DNA of 64,000 nt from Phreatobacter stygius (GCF_005144885.1 NZ_CP039690.1:4787001-4851000); one strand, 5' to 3'; positions 8,242 to 17,859 are shown, counted from the first letter of the stretch. Notes: generated from the sequence alone by a model not told the origin. Made by a program: numbers and translations.

Positions 8242-9077
8242 CAGTGCCGCCCTCCGCGGGAAATGCGCGGGTTCAACGTGTCGTTCAATCCTTCGCCGAG
8301 CAGGTTGATCGCGAGCACGGTCAGGAGGATCGCGACGCCGGGAAAGACGCTCATCCACCAGGCCTGCCGGATCACCGTGCGCGAGGCGCCGACCATGAAG
8401 CCCCAGGACATCAGGTTGGGATCGCCGAGGCCCATGAAGCTCAAGGCGCTCTCGATCAGGATGGCGGTGGCGATCGTCAGCGACCCCGTGACGATGATCG
8501 GCGAGATCGCGTTCGGCAGGATGTGGCGCAGCACCACCGCCAGGGGCGACTGGCCCTGGCAGGCGGCGGCCTGGACGAATTCGCGGTGGCGCAATCTCAG
8601 GAATTCGGCGCGTGTCAGCCGTGCCAGCGGCGGCCAGCTGACGGCGCCGATGGCGAAGATGACGTTGACCAGCGACGGCCCGAGGGTTGCGACCAGCAGG
8701 ATCGCCAGGATGAAGCCGGGAATGGTCTGGAACAGTTCGGTGAGGCGCATCAGCGCGTCGTCGACCATGCCGCCGCAATAGCCGGAGATCGCGCCGATCA
8801 GCACGCCGATCAGCACGGCTGCGAGCGTCGAGGCGACGCCAATGGTCAAGGAGACGCGCGTGCCGTGGACGATGCCGGCGGCGACGTCGCGGCCGAGCGT
8901 GTCGGAGCCGAGTACGAAGCCGTCGCTGAACGGCGGCGCGAACGGCCGGCCGATCATGTCCCAGGGATCGTCGGGATAGAGCACCGGCGCGAGCGCGGCC
9001 AGCGTGACGATCACCGCCAGGATGATCAGGCCGATCATGCCGCTCGGGTGGCGGACGAATGCTTTGAGCGTGTCCAT
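8241..9077 (-). CDS. Oligopeptide ABC transporter permease (DppC-like)
   Basis: A 278-residue membrane protein with the DppC N-terminal TM segment (GLIILAVIVTLAALAPVLYP), the LGSDTLGRDV segment, and an inner-membrane permease domain with the EAA-like loop EFVQAAACQGQSPLAVVLRH. About six TM helices are expected. It pairs with the DppB-like protein encoded 16 nt upstream to form the channel of the importer. Confidence 0.92.
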   Translation of the reverse strand: MDTLKAFVRHPSGMIGLIILAVIVTLAALAPVLYPDDPWDMIGRPFAPPFSDGFVLGSDTLGRDVAAGIVHGTRVSLTIGVASTLAAVLIGVLIGAISGYCGGMVDDALMRLTELFQTIPGFILAILLVATLGPSLVNVIFAIGAVSWPPLARLTRAEFLRLRHREFVQAAACQGQSPLAVVLRHILPNAISPIIVTGSLTIATAILIESALSFMGLGDPNLMSWGFMVGASRTVIRQAWWMSVFPGVAILLTVLAINLLGEGLNDTLNPRISRGGRH

Positions 9078-9093
9078 GACACGGGACCTCCGT

Positions 9094-10116
9094 TCAGGAC
9101 GCGGAGCGCGTGGTGACGCGCGGATCGATGGCGCGATAGATCGCGTCGGTGACGAGGTTGAGCACGATCACCAGCACCGACATGACCAGGAAGATGCCGA
9201 GCAGGACCGGGTAGTCGCGCTGCAGCACCGCGTCATAGGTGAGCCGGCCGAGGCCGGGCCAGGCAAACACGGTCTCGACCACGACGGCGCCGCCGACTAG
9301 CGCGCCGGCCTGCATGCCGGCCACCGTGACGACCGGCAGAATCGCGTTGCGCAGGATGTGGCGCGCGATGATGCGGCCCTGGGCCAGGCCCTTGGCGCGC
9401 GCGGTCTTGATGAAGTCCTGATGCATGACCTCGATCACCGACGAGCGCATCAGCCGCGCATAGATGGCAAGATAGACCGCTGAGAGCGACAGGGCCGGCA
9501 AGGCCAGGTGGGTGGCAATGTCGAAGACGCGCCTGAGCGGCGACATCTCGACGCCGATGGTGACGTAACCGAAGGCCGGCAGCCAATCGAGCTGCACCGA
9601 GAACAGCAGCACCAGCATCAGGCCGAGCCAGAAGACGGGCATGGCGTAGAGCAGGAGCGAGACCACGCTGAGAAACGTGTCGGACCATCGGCCGGCGCGG
9701 ATGCCGGCCAGCGTGCCCAGCACGATGCCGGCGATGAGGGCGACCAGGAACGCCGTGCCGGTCAAGAGCAGCGTCGCCGGCATGCGTTCCGCCAGCAAGG
9801 CGATGACCGGGCGCTGCTGCCGATAGGAATAACCGAGGTCGAGGGTCAGCACGCGCTTCAGGTGACTGGCGAGCTGGACGACATAGGGTTTGTCGAGACC
9901 ATATTCCTGGCGGAGCTGGGCCAGCATCTGCTCGTCGGCCGCGCCGGTCTGGCCAGCCATGACCTGGGCCGGATCGCCGGGCGCGGCGCGCACGATGATG
10001 AAGCTGAACGTTGCGATCACCAGGACCACCGCGACGAATTTGACGGCCCAGGCCAGGACGGCGAGGGCGGTCGCGATACCGCGGCCGCCGCCCGCCTTCA
10101 GCGTCACCATGCTCAT
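9094..10116 (-). CDS. Oligopeptide ABC transporter permease (DppB-like)
   Basis: A 340-residue permease with a first TM helix near residue 25, the FIIVRAAPGDPAQVMAG periplasmic start typical of DppB, and the cytoplasmic EAA-like loop DFIKTARAKGLAQGRIIARH. It begins within the stop of the substrate-binding gene (4-nt overlap), showing tight operon organisation: binding protein, DppB, DppC, double ATPase. Confidence 0.93.
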   Translation of the reverse strand: MSMVTLKAGGGRGIATALAVLAWAVKFVAVVLVIATFSFIIVRAAPGDPAQVMAGQTGAADEQMLAQLRQEYGLDKPYVVQLASHLKRVLTLDLGYSYRQQRPVIALLAERMPATLLLTGTAFLVALIAGIVLGTLAGIRAGRWSDTFLSVVSLLLYAMPVFWLGLMLVLLFSVQLDWLPAFGYVTIGVEMSPLRRVFDIATHLALPALSLSAVYLAIYARLMRSSVIEVMHQDFIKTARAKGLAQGRIIARHILRNAILPVVTVAGMQAGALVGGAVVVETVFAWPGLGRLTYDAVLQRDYPVLLGIFLVMSVLVIVLNLVTDAIYRAIDPRVTTRSAS

Positions 10117-11702
10117 CCGAGCGACACCCGGCCGAAGGTGTCGTGAACGCCGATGCCGGATGTCACGACGTTTTTCAGGCGCTTGTCGACGAAGTTCGGG
10201 AAGTCCTGCTCGATCAGCCAGGCCAGCGGGCAGTCCTCGACGACGATCTTCTGGACCTGGGAATAGAGCTCCCGGCGCTTGGCTTCGTCGGTGGCGACCG
10301 CCGCCTCCTCGAACAGCCGGTCGACTTCCGGATTGGAATAGCCCGCCATGTTGGAGAACAGCACGCCTTTCCGGATGTTGGACGAGACATAGCTGCGTGA
10401 CACGCCGAGCGCCGGATCGCCGAGCTGGTAAAGCAGGTTGACGGTCATCTCATATTCCCAGTTCGACACCCGTTCGGCCCAGCCGGCGAGGTCGAGGCCC
10501 TGCAGCACGATGTCGATACCGACCCGGCCGAGCGACTGGCGGATGAACTCGCCCATGCGCTGCCAGATCTCGCCATAAGGCGGCACCAGGAAGTTGATGG
10601 TGACGCGTTTTCCGCCAGCCCCGGGCTTGAGGCCCATGTCGTCGAGCAGGGCCTTGGCCTTGTCGAGCGAGTAGTCATATTGCTTGACGTTCTTTTCGTA
10701 GAACGGGGTCTTGGAGGAGACCGGCCCGGTCGCTTCCTTGCCGAGGCCGAAGAACACCCGCTGCTTCATCGCGGTGCGGTCGATGGCATGCGAACAGGCC
10801 TGGCGGAAGCGCTTGTCGTTCATCGGCGCGACGCGGTTGTTCATGTCGAGCCAGAGATGCGGGGCGAAGAATTCGTAGCCCTTGGTGGTCATCTCCAGGT
10901 TGGGCAGCTTCTGCAGGCGCGCCACGTCGAAGAACTCGACATCGGTCCACTGGGTGAGCTGGACGATGCCCTTCTCCAGCGCCACCGAGCGCGAGGCGGC
11001 ATCCGGAATGACCCGGTAATAGATCTCGTCGAGAAAAGGCTCGCCCTGGCGGTAATAGCCCTCGTGCCGGACGAGATGGATATGCGAGCCGCGTACCCAT
11101 TCCTTCAGCTTGAACGGGCCGGTGCCGATCGCCTGGGCATTGGCCGGGTTCTTGCGGATATCGGTGCCCTCGTAGATGTGCTTCGGCACGATCGGCGCAG
11201 TGGTGCAGTCGAACGAGCTGAGGAACGGCGCGAAGGGCTGCTTCAGCGTGAACACCACCGTCAGCGGATCGGGCGCTTCGGCCTTGTCGATGCGCTGGAA
11301 GGTGCCGCGGGCGCGCGGGTGGGTCTCGAGCAGCACGGTCATGACCGAGAACACCACGTCGGCCGAGGTCATCGGCTTGCCGTCGTGGAAGGTGATATTG
11401 GGGAACAGCTTGAAGGTATATTTCAGGCCGTCCGGCGACACCTCCCAGGACTGGGCGAGGCCGGGCATCGGCTTCAGGTCGAAGCCGTAGCGCAGCAGGC
11501 TCTCATAGATTTTGCCGCCGAGGGTGAGCGTCGGCTGCTGCTGGTTGATCGCGGTGACCAGGATCGGCGGTTCCGGCTGGATGATGGTGTTGAGCGTGCC
11601 GCCACGGGTCTGGCCGACCGCGCGGCTGAGCCCCCAGGAAATCTCGGTACCGCCGGCAACACCTGCGGCGGCCATGAGCTTGGCGAATTCGCGTCTGTTC
11701 AT
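10113..11702 (-). CDS. Oligopeptide-type ABC transporter substrate-binding protein
   Basis: A 529-residue SBP_bac_5 (family 5) periplasmic binding protein. The N-terminus MNRREFAKLMAAAGVAGG carries a twin-arginine-like signal. The body has LAQSWEVSPDGLKYTFKL and NITFHDGKPMTSADVVFS, the family hallmarks. Ligands of this family include peptides, opines, sugars and glutathione, so the substrate is open. The ATG at 11702 was chosen because the Tat signal starts there. It is the first gene of the transporter operon; 146 nt separate it from the upstream dehydrogenase gene. Confidence 0.9.
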   Translation of the reverse strand: MNRREFAKLMAAAGVAGGTEISWGLSRAVGQTRGGTLNTIIQPEPPILVTAINQQQPTLTLGGKIYESLLRYGFDLKPMPGLAQSWEVSPDGLKYTFKLFPNITFHDGKPMTSADVVFSVMTVLLETHPRARGTFQRIDKAEAPDPLTVVFTLKQPFAPFLSSFDCTTAPIVPKHIYEGTDIRKNPANAQAIGTGPFKLKEWVRGSHIHLVRHEGYYRQGEPFLDEIYYRVIPDAASRSVALEKGIVQLTQWTDVEFFDVARLQKLPNLEMTTKGYEFFAPHLWLDMNNRVAPMNDKRFRQACSHAIDRTAMKQRVFFGLGKEATGPVSSKTPFYEKNVKQYDYSLDKAKALLDDMGLKPGAGGKRVTINFLVPPYGEIWQRMGEFIRQSLGRVGIDIVLQGLDLAGWAERVSNWEYEMTVNLLYQLGDPALGVSRSYVSSNIRKGVLFSNMAGYSNPEVDRLFEEAAVATDEAKRRELYSQVQKIVVEDCPLAWLIEQDFPNFVDKRLKNVVTSGIGVHDTFGRVSLG

Positions 11703-11848
11703 CACGGGTTCCCCTGTATCGTCGGCCGGGTCGGCCCCGGGCTTGGTTCGTGGTGGATGTTCTCGCCCGCGCGCCAGGCACGCCGCCGCCAACGGGCCGA
11801 GTACTATCGCGATCGGGCCGCATGGCGCGGTAGGGCGGTCGGGCCGGG

Positions 11849-12775
11849 CTAGTAGCCGCGTGCCGGATCGACCCGGTTGACCAGCGGTTCGCCGGCCTGG
11901 AGGCGGCGGATGTTCTCGGCGATCTGCTCGGCGATGGCCCGCGGCTTGGCGAGGCCAGCCATATGCGGGGTCACGAGCACGCCGGGCTCGCGCCAGAGCG
12001 GATGGTCCGGCGGCAGTGGCTCTTCGTCGAAAACGTCGAGAATGGCGCCGCGCAGATGGCCCGAGCGGATCAGGCCGACCAGGTCGTCGACGACAAGATG
12101 TTCGCCGCGGCTCACCAGGATCAGCCCCGCACCCCTGGGCAGGCGGCCGAGCCGTTCGGCGTCGAGAATGCGCGCGGTCGCGGGCGTCAGCGGCAGCAGG
12201 CAGACCAGGATGTCGGTCTTGCCGAGGAACCGGTCGAGCGCGGCCTCGCCGGCATGCACGGTGATGCCCTCGAGCTGTCGCGGCGAGCGCGACCAGCCGG
12301 ACACCCGATAGCCGACGCGGCGCAACAGGCGCGCGGCCTGTTCGCCCATGGCGCCGAGCCCGAGAATGCCGACCCGCTTGTCGCCGGCCGCCGTCTGCTC
12401 CAGGCGCTGCCAGCGGCCGGCTTGCGCATTGGCGGTGACCTCGTCGAAGCGGCGATGGAAATAGAGCGTGCCCCACAGGATGAATTCGGCCATGGCGGCG
12501 GCGAGCTTGGGATCGACCACCCGGCAGACCGGCAGGTCCGGCAGGTTGGGATCGGACAGGATATTGTCGACGCCGGCGCCGATCGAATGGATCAGCCGGA
12601 GGTTCGGCATGCTGGCGAGGGCGCCTTTCGGTGGCGCCCAGCAGATCGCGATCTCAGCTTCCGCCGCGCCTGTCTCAGGCCAGTGCCTGAAGGTCGCGCC
12701 GGGCAGGGCGGTTTCGAGCTGAGCGGAGAGAAAGGACAGAACGCCCCGCTCGCTGATCAAGGCAATGCTGGTCAT
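11849..12775 (-). CDS. D-2-hydroxyacid dehydrogenase (glyoxylate/hydroxypyruvate reductase A type)
   Basis: A 308-residue NAD(P)-dependent 2-hydroxyacid dehydrogenase. The Rossmann motif is GILGLGAMGEQAARLLRRVG. Catalytic residues are seen as Arg in LILVSRGEHLV, acidic residues in DVFDEEPLPPDHPL and His in VTPHMAGLA. Length and the MAEFILWGTLYFHRRFD segment fit the GhrA subgroup, which reduces glyoxylate and hydroxypyruvate. The start ATG at 12775 gives a normal N-terminus. It is divergent from an AraC regulator 152 nt away and lies upstream of the Dpp-type operon on the same strand. Confidence 0.88.
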   Translation of the reverse strand: MTSIALISERGVLSFLSAQLETALPGATFRHWPETGAAEAEIAICWAPPKGALASMPNLRLIHSIGAGVDNILSDPNLPDLPVCRVVDPKLAAAMAEFILWGTLYFHRRFDEVTANAQAGRWQRLEQTAAGDKRVGILGLGAMGEQAARLLRRVGYRVSGWSRSPRQLEGITVHAGEAALDRFLGKTDILVCLLPLTPATARILDAERLGRLPRGAGLILVSRGEHLVVDDLVGLIRSGHLRGAILDVFDEEPLPPDHPLWREPGVLVTPHMAGLAKPRAIAEQIAENIRRLQAGEPLVNRVDPARGY

Positions 12776-12927
12776 CGGCTGACTTGAGACCCTGTGTCCT
12801 GGTCCTGGCACGGAGCGTGCTTTGAAATTCGCTGGCGAATGGTCGATGATGGGACCAAGGCCTTCGGGTGCGAGGGTACGAGGTCGGCGAGCCAACGCTG
12901 TCTGTTCAGGGTCAGGAAGTGTCGCAC

Positions 12928-13839
12928 ATGGGCCATATGCTCGCCTTGTCTCAGGGACGCGCTCGCCGTGGGGCGGGTGCGCCGACCGTCACCTGCTTTT
13001 CCGGCTATGAGGCGAGCGGACGCCGCGCCGATGCGCTGCAGAGCGCCGGACGCCCGGTGGCGGCCATGGCGGCCGAATATGTTTCGGGCACCGTCGGCAC
13101 GCGCCATAGCCATCGGCGTGCGCAATTGCTGCATGCCTTGAGCGGGGTGATGACCGTCATCACCGAGGCGGGCAGCTGGGCCGTGCCGCCGCAGCACGCC
13201 TTGTGGATCCCGCCCGGCGTGATCCACCAGAGCCGCTGCTGGGGCGACGTGCAGCTGCGCACGCTCTATGTCGAGCCCGACGCCGCCGGCGGCTTGCCCA
13301 GGACGTGCCGACTGCTCGAGGTCTCGCCGCTGTTGCGTGCGCTTCTCAACGAGGCCGTGACCTTGCCGGTCGAATATGACGTCGATGGCCGCGACGGCCA
13401 GGTGGTGGCCTTGATGCTGGCCGAGATCGGCCGCATGCCGGCCCTGCCGTTGAGTGCGCCCATGCCGCGCGACCGGCGGCTCGCGCGCATTTGCGAGGCG
13501 ATCCTGCGCGATCCCAGCAACGACCAGGACCTGGAACATTGGGCCCGCATCGGCGGTCTCGGCCGGCGCACCTTGACCCGGCTGTTCCGCCAGGAAACCG
13601 ATATGAGCTTCGCCGAATGGCGCCAGCAGGTGCGCCTGATGGAGGCGCTGACGCGGCTGACCTCGGGTGAGCCGGTGACCAATGTCGCGCTCGATCTCGG
13701 CTACGACAGCCCGAGCGCCTTCAGCGCCATGTTCCGCCGCATCATGGGCATTTCGCCGCGCGAATATCTGCGCTGGACCGAGCCGAGCGAGCCGGATTTC
13801 CGTGCCGGGGAAGTCTCGGCAACCGCAGTGCGAGCCTGA
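12928..13839 (+). CDS. AraC-family transcriptional regulator
   Basis: A 303-residue regulator with an N-terminal cupin sensor domain (TRHSHRRAQLLHALSGVMTV, WIPPGVIHQSRCWGD) and a C-terminal double HTH (residues about 190-285; ARIGGLGRRTLTRLFRQET and NVALDLGYDSPSAFSAMFRR). ATG 12928 has an AGGAAG ribosome site; a GTG 60 nt upstream is possible but has weaker support. It is divergent from the hydroxyacid dehydrogenase gene and probably controls it and perhaps the Dpp-type operon beyond it. Confidence 0.9.
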   Translation: MGHMLALSQGRARRGAGAPTVTCFSGYEASGRRADALQSAGRPVAAMAAEYVSGTVGTRHSHRRAQLLHALSGVMTVITEAGSWAVPPQHALWIPPGVIHQSRCWGDVQLRTLYVEPDAAGGLPRTCRLLEVSPLLRALLNEAVTLPVEYDVDGRDGQVVALMLAEIGRMPALPLSAPMPRDRRLARICEAILRDPSNDQDLEHWARIGGLGRRTLTRLFRQETDMSFAEWRQQVRLMEALTRLTSGEPVTNVALDLGYDSPSAFSAMFRRIMGISPREYLRWTEPSEPDFRAGEVSATAVRA

Positions 13840-14201
13840 CGTTTGCGGCGATAACCGCCGGCTGGACAGGCCTTGTCGGTCTCGATAATAGCTTTCGACG
13901 ATTATCGGACGGCATGCGCCGATGACCCACGTGTCGATGTCGGCACGGTCTCGAACAGGTCAGCCATTCTGTTGCCGGATCCACTGGCACCAGCAAGAAC
14001 CGGGCATGAGCTTTGCCGGTAGGGTGTCCTTGTTCTCGACTGTCCGGCGGGCGGTTGTCGCGCTGTGCATTTGCGGACCATTCGCGGGGGCGAATGGGGT
14101 TATCTGGTCCGCGTCGGTCCGAGCGTCGTGTTGAGCTGCGGCGACCTCCGGCCCTTCGGGGCCGGCGTCGAGACTGTCAACCCCAGGACGGAACGCCTCC
14201 C
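13840..14201 (+). other. Intergenic region upstream of the LCCL-OmpA gene
   Basis: 362 nt without a convincing gene. It holds an inverted repeat CGATAAT-N11-ATTATCG (13883-13907) shortly after the AraC stop, without a T-run, which may be an operator or a weak attenuator. A 70-codon open frame at 13922-14134 lacks a ribosome site and recognisable features. The promoter of the next gene is presumably here, but no clear -35/-10 pair is evident. Confidence 0.5.
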
Positions 14202-15989
14202 ATGAAATGGATCATCCTGCTCACGCTTGCCCTGGCGTCCCTTGCGGCCTCGCCCGCGCGGGCTCAGGCAATTTCCGAATGTCCCGACGATTTCTCGGCC
14301 TTTGCAGGCGCGACGGATCCGCTCACCTGCAGCTGTAGCGCGCAAGCCGCCGAGCGCGGGTCGGTCTGGGGCATGGACGTCTATACCGGCGATAGTTCGG
14401 TCTGCAAGGCAGCCGTCCATGCCGGCGCGATCACCCGGCGTGGCGGCCAGGTGACGGTGACGCCCGAGGCTGGCCGGCCCGCCTATCCCGGCCTGACCCG
14501 CAACGGCGTCAGCTCGTCCAACTACGGTGCCTATGCGTCGAGCTTCCGCTTCGCTGGTGCCGCGGGCCGGCCCAATACCGCCGCCGACGGCAAGTCGTCG
14601 GACAGCAAGTCCGGCCCGGCTGGCGTGCCCGCCGAGACCACTGCCGCCATTTCGGAATGCCCTGATGACTTCTCGGTTTTCGCGGAAACCGCCGAGGCCT
14701 TGACCTGCAGCTGCAGCGCTCAGGCCGCCGAGCGTGGTTCGGTGTGGGGCATGGACGTCTATACCGGTGATTCCTCGGTCTGCAAGGCAGCCGTCCATGC
14801 CGGCGCGATCACCCGGCGCGGCGGCCAGGTGACGGTGACGCCCGAAGCCGGTCGGCCGGCCTATCCCGGCCTGACCCGCAACGGTGTCAGCTCGTCCAAT
14901 TTCGGCGCTTATGCGTCCAGCTTCCGTGTCGCGGGCGAGCGGCGGGCAGCCAGCGCACCGACAGGCCAGACCACGCAAGTGCTGGTCTCGGAATGCCCGA
15001 ATGACTTTTCGGCCTTCGCCGACACGTCCGAACCGCTGATCTGCACCTGCAGCGCTCAGGCCGCCGATCGTGGTTCGGTCTGGGGCATGGACGTCTATAC
15101 GGGCGACTCCTCGGTCTGCAAGGCGGCGGTCCACGCCGGCGCGATCAACCGGCGCGGCGGCCAGGTGACCGTGAGCCCGGACGCCGGCCAGGCGACCTAT
15201 GCCGGCGTCACCCGCAACGGCATCTCGTCGTCCAATTACGGCTCCTATGCTTCGAGCTTCCGGTTCGGCCCGGCGCCGTCGGGTCCGACAGTGTGCCCGG
15301 ACAATTTCGTCGCTTTTCAGGAGATCACCGCGCCGCTCGGCTGCACCTGCGACAGGGCGGCGATGGAACGCGGCTCGGTCTGGGGCATGGATGTCTACAC
15401 GGCCGATTCCTCGGTCTGCAAGGCGGCCGTCCATGCCGGCGCGGTGCCGCGCCAGGGCGGGCTGGTCAGCGTCATTCCGGAGCCCGGGCGCAACGCTTAT
15501 CCAGGCCTGACCCGCAACGGCGTCACCTCGTCCAACTATGGCCCCTACGACGGCAGCTTCCGCTTTCCGCCGCGCCAGGGCGCGACCGCTGCGGCGCCGG
15601 CCAAGATGGCAACGGCGCCGGTTCAGCAGAACATCACGCAGAGCCTGCGCGAGCGCGGCGAGGTCGATCTCTATGTCCAGTTCCGCTTCAATTCGGCGGA
15701 GCTGGACCTCTCCGCCGCCGATACGCTGCGCGAGCTGCGCAATGTTCTCGCCGCTGACACCAACCTGAGGCTCGGCCTGATCGGCCATACGGATTCGGTC
15801 GGAACCGCCGACTATAATCGCTCGTTGTCCTACCGCCGTGCCGAGGCGGTCGGACGCTGGCTGGTGCAGCAGGGCATCGCCACCAGCCGGTTGACCATCG
15901 ACGGGCGCGGCCGGGCCGAGCCGATTGCCGACAACGCGACCGAGGCCGGCCGCGCCGCCAACCGGCGGGTTCAGGCGCTGAAGCTCTGA
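14202..15989 (+). CDS. Exported protein with four LCCL domains and a C-terminal OmpA domain
   Basis: A 595-residue protein with a signal peptide (residues 1-21, ending SPARA). Four LCCL modules start at about residues 25, 151, 263 and 363. Each has an N-terminal Cys, a C-x-C pair, GSVWGMDVYT, SSVCKAAVHAGA and TRNG-x-(S/T)SSNYG-x-Y-x-SSFRF. Modules 1-3 are nearly identical in their cores. A peptidoglycan-binding OmpA domain follows at about residues 478-595 (QFRFNSAELDLS, GHTDSVGTADYN, NRRVQAL). LCCL domains are best known from Limulus factor C, cochlin and Lgl1, where they bind lipid or LPS. A cell-envelope anchor presenting LCCL modules is inferred. It is a single gene, divergent in style from its neighbours. 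Confidence 0.88.
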   Translation: MKWIILLTLALASLAASPARAQAISECPDDFSAFAGATDPLTCSCSAQAAERGSVWGMDVYTGDSSVCKAAVHAGAITRRGGQVTVTPEAGRPAYPGLTRNGVSSSNYGAYASSFRFAGAAGRPNTAADGKSSDSKSGPAGVPAETTAAISECPDDFSVFAETAEALTCSCSAQAAERGSVWGMDVYTGDSSVCKAAVHAGAITRRGGQVTVTPEAGRPAYPGLTRNGVSSSNFGAYASSFRVAGERRAASAPTGQTTQVLVSECPNDFSAFADTSEPLICTCSAQAADRGSVWGMDVYTGDSSVCKAAVHAGAINRRGGQVTVSPDAGQATYAGVTRNGISSSNYGSYASSFRFGPAPSGPTVCPDNFVAFQEITAPLGCTCDRAAMERGSVWGMDVYTADSSVCKAAVHAGAVPRQGGLVSVIPEPGRNAYPGLTRNGVTSSNYGPYDGSFRFPPRQGATAAAPAKMATAPVQQNITQSLRERGEVDLYVQFRFNSAELDLSAADTLRELRNVLAADTNLRLGLIGHTDSVGTADYNRSLSYRRAEAVGRWLVQQGIATSRLTIDGRGRAEPIADNATEAGRAANRRVQALKL

Positions 15990-15998
15990 CGCCAGGGT

Positions 15999-16024
15999 GG
16001 CCGGCAATCGCCGGCCGCTTCTGT
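15999..16024 (+). terminator. Possible terminator after the LCCL-OmpA gene
   Basis: Stem GGCCGGC (15999-16005), loop AATC, GCCGGCC (16010-16016), 10 nt after the stop codon, followed by a weak pyrimidine-rich tail (GCTTCTGTCTC). The stem is perfect but the U-tract is poor. Confidence 0.5.
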
Positions 16025-16319
16025 CTCGACGGCCGGCCATCAAAGCACCCCGTCGCGGTCATCCGCGGCGGGTTTGCCGTTCCAGGCCGAATCGGGATCG
16101 AGCACGCCATTGCCGGGAAACCCGCGCCTGGCCGGCCCTTTCGCGCGCCTGCATCGGCGTCTGACAATGTCATCGGCGGTTTTCCCCAAGCGGAGCGAAT
16201 GGGCGCCAAACCTGGCGCTGATGCGGCGCGTCCTGCCCCATTGCCTGGCCAGCGAGCCTGTCCGGCCATCTCCGTCCACAGGCTTCGATCGCGGCTGGAC
16301 AGATCCGATTTAATATTAG

Positions 16320-16331
16320 ATTGTATGCAAC
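16320..16331. promoter_or_regulatory. Putative GntR-family operator upstream of the MFS gene
   Basis: ATTGTATGCAAC sits in an AT-rich promoter-like stretch. Its core TTGTATGCAA is the reverse complement of the TTGCATACAA found just upstream of the local GntR gene (20019-20028). It resembles the TTGTATACAA-type palindromes bound by FCD-class GntR regulators. Shared motif plus gene context suggest that the GntR protein encoded at 20080 controls both promoters. Confidence 0.6.
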
Positions 16332-16437
16332 ATGCGAAAAAATAATTCGCAGTGAAATGCCGTGGCGGGCGCACGCTTGTCGACCCCTCGGTCCAGGACG
16401 AAACGCACGAACCAGAACCAAAAAGGGGGAGGATCAG

Positions 16438-17775
16438 ATGAGCTCGGTAGACACCATCGACACGGCGGGACGCGTCGGCGTCCTGTCGGCCGCCGACGAA
16501 CGATCGAAGCTCGACGCCATCTACAGGAAGGTGACCTTCAGGCTCATTCCCTTCCTGTTCATCGTCTGGTTGATGGCCTGGCTCGACCGGGTCAATGTCG
16601 GTTTCACCAAGCTGCAGATGAACGCCAGTCTCGGCTTCAGCGAGACGGTCTATGGTCTTGGCGCCGGCCTGTTCTTCATCGGCTATTTTTTCTTCGAGGT
16701 ACCGAGCAACCTGGCTCTCCAGCGCTATGGCGCGCGCAAGACGATTTCGCGCATCGCGATCGGCTGGGGGCTGGCCTGCATCGCCATGATGTTCGTCACG
16801 ACGCCCACCGGTTTCTACGTCGTCCGCTTCATCCTGGGCGCCTGCGAGGCCGGCTTCTGGCCCGGCGTCATCCTCTATCTCACCTATTGGTTCCCGACGA
16901 CCCGCTGTTCGAAGGTCTTCGCATTGCTCGGCTGCGCCACCTCGACCTCCGGCGTGGTCAGCGGTCCGATCGCCGGAGTCATCATGGAGAACATGAATGG
17001 CCTCAATGCCTGGGCTGGCTGGCAATGGGTGTTCCTGATCGAGGGCATTCCCTCGGTGCTGCTCGGGATCGCCGCCATCTGGGTTCTGAGCGACAAACCG
17101 CATGAAGCACGCTGGCTGACCGAGGAAGAGCGTCGCTTGCTGACCCAGGACCTGGAGCGCGACCGCGCCATGGTTGGCGCCCGCGAGCATTCGATCGGCC
17201 GGGCGCTGAAAGACCGGCGGATCTGGACTTTCATCTTCATCTATTTCTGCATCATCATGGGCCAGTCGGCGCTGATCTTCTGGGCGCCGACCATCGTCCG
17301 GGATCTCGGCTTCACCAACACCGCGACGATCGGCGCGATCGTCTCGGTCGCGTTCTTCATCGGCGTGGTGGCGACCGTGCTCAACGGCATCCATTCCGAT
17401 CGCATGAAGGAGGTGCGCTTCCACTGCGGCCTGGGCATCCTGACCGGCGGCATCGGTTGCGCGGTGCTGGGTCTGCTGGTCCTGCAGGGCTCGCAATGGG
17501 CGATCCTGGCGCTGTGGATAGCGCTTCCCGGAATCCTCTGCTCGATCCCGGTGTTCTGGCAATTGCCGAACAAGATCGTGGTCGGCACCGCCGCGGCAGC
17601 CGGCATCGCGCTGATCAATTCGATCGGCAATCTCGGCGGCTTCGGTGCGCCCTTCCTGATGGGTGTGGTCAAGGATGCCACCGGCCATGTCACCATCGCG
17701 CTCTGGCTGGTGGCCGCCCTTCTGGTCATCGGCGCCGTGATCACCATGCGCCAGCCGAAGGATACCGCCGCGTGA
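16438..17775 (+). CDS. MFS transporter, anion:cation symporter type
   Basis: A 445-residue, about 12-TM major facilitator protein. The N-terminal segment FIVWLMAWLDRVNVGFTKLQM and the following GYFFFEVPSNLALQRYGARK are hallmarks of the ACS (phthalate/tartrate/glucarate permease) subfamily, which imports organic anions with protons. The start follows a strong GGGGGAGG ribosome site. It heads the operon with a deaminase and an amidohydrolase, so the cargo is probably their substrate, for instance an N-containing heterocycle or ureide acid. Confidence 0.92.
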   Translation: MSSVDTIDTAGRVGVLSAADERSKLDAIYRKVTFRLIPFLFIVWLMAWLDRVNVGFTKLQMNASLGFSETVYGLGAGLFFIGYFFFEVPSNLALQRYGARKTISRIAIGWGLACIAMMFVTTPTGFYVVRFILGACEAGFWPGVILYLTYWFPTTRCSKVFALLGCATSTSGVVSGPIAGVIMENMNGLNAWAGWQWVFLIEGIPSVLLGIAAIWVLSDKPHEARWLTEEERRLLTQDLERDRAMVGAREHSIGRALKDRRIWTFIFIYFCIIMGQSALIFWAPTIVRDLGFTNTATIGAIVSVAFFIGVVATVLNGIHSDRMKEVRFHCGLGILTGGIGCAVLGLLVLQGSQWAILALWIALPGILCSIPVFWQLPNKIVVGTAAAAGIALINSIGNLGGFGAPFLMGVVKDATGHVTIALWLVAALLVIGAVITMRQPKDTAA

Positions 17776-17859
17776 AGAGGCGCCAAACCGCAGCCAGGAT
17801 CCCGGACCCTTCGCGGCCCGGGATCGTTTCTTCGGACCGCAGGTGAAGAAGGACGGACG

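Larger units (their letters stand above)
15990..16437 (+). other. Intergenic region upstream of the MFS gene
   Basis: 448 nt with no supported gene. It contains the weak terminator at 15999, GC-rich sequence, then an abrupt AT-rich stretch (16309-16350, GATTTAATATTAGATTGTAT) that looks like the promoter region of the MFS-deaminase operon and carries the operator at 16320-16331. The ribosome site GGGGGAGGATC precedes the ATG at 16438. Confidence 0.6.

Noticed and set aside
13922-14134. 70-codon open frame between the AraC and LCCL genes
   Set aside because: No ribosome site and no recognisable signal peptide or domain; it overlaps the likely promoter region.
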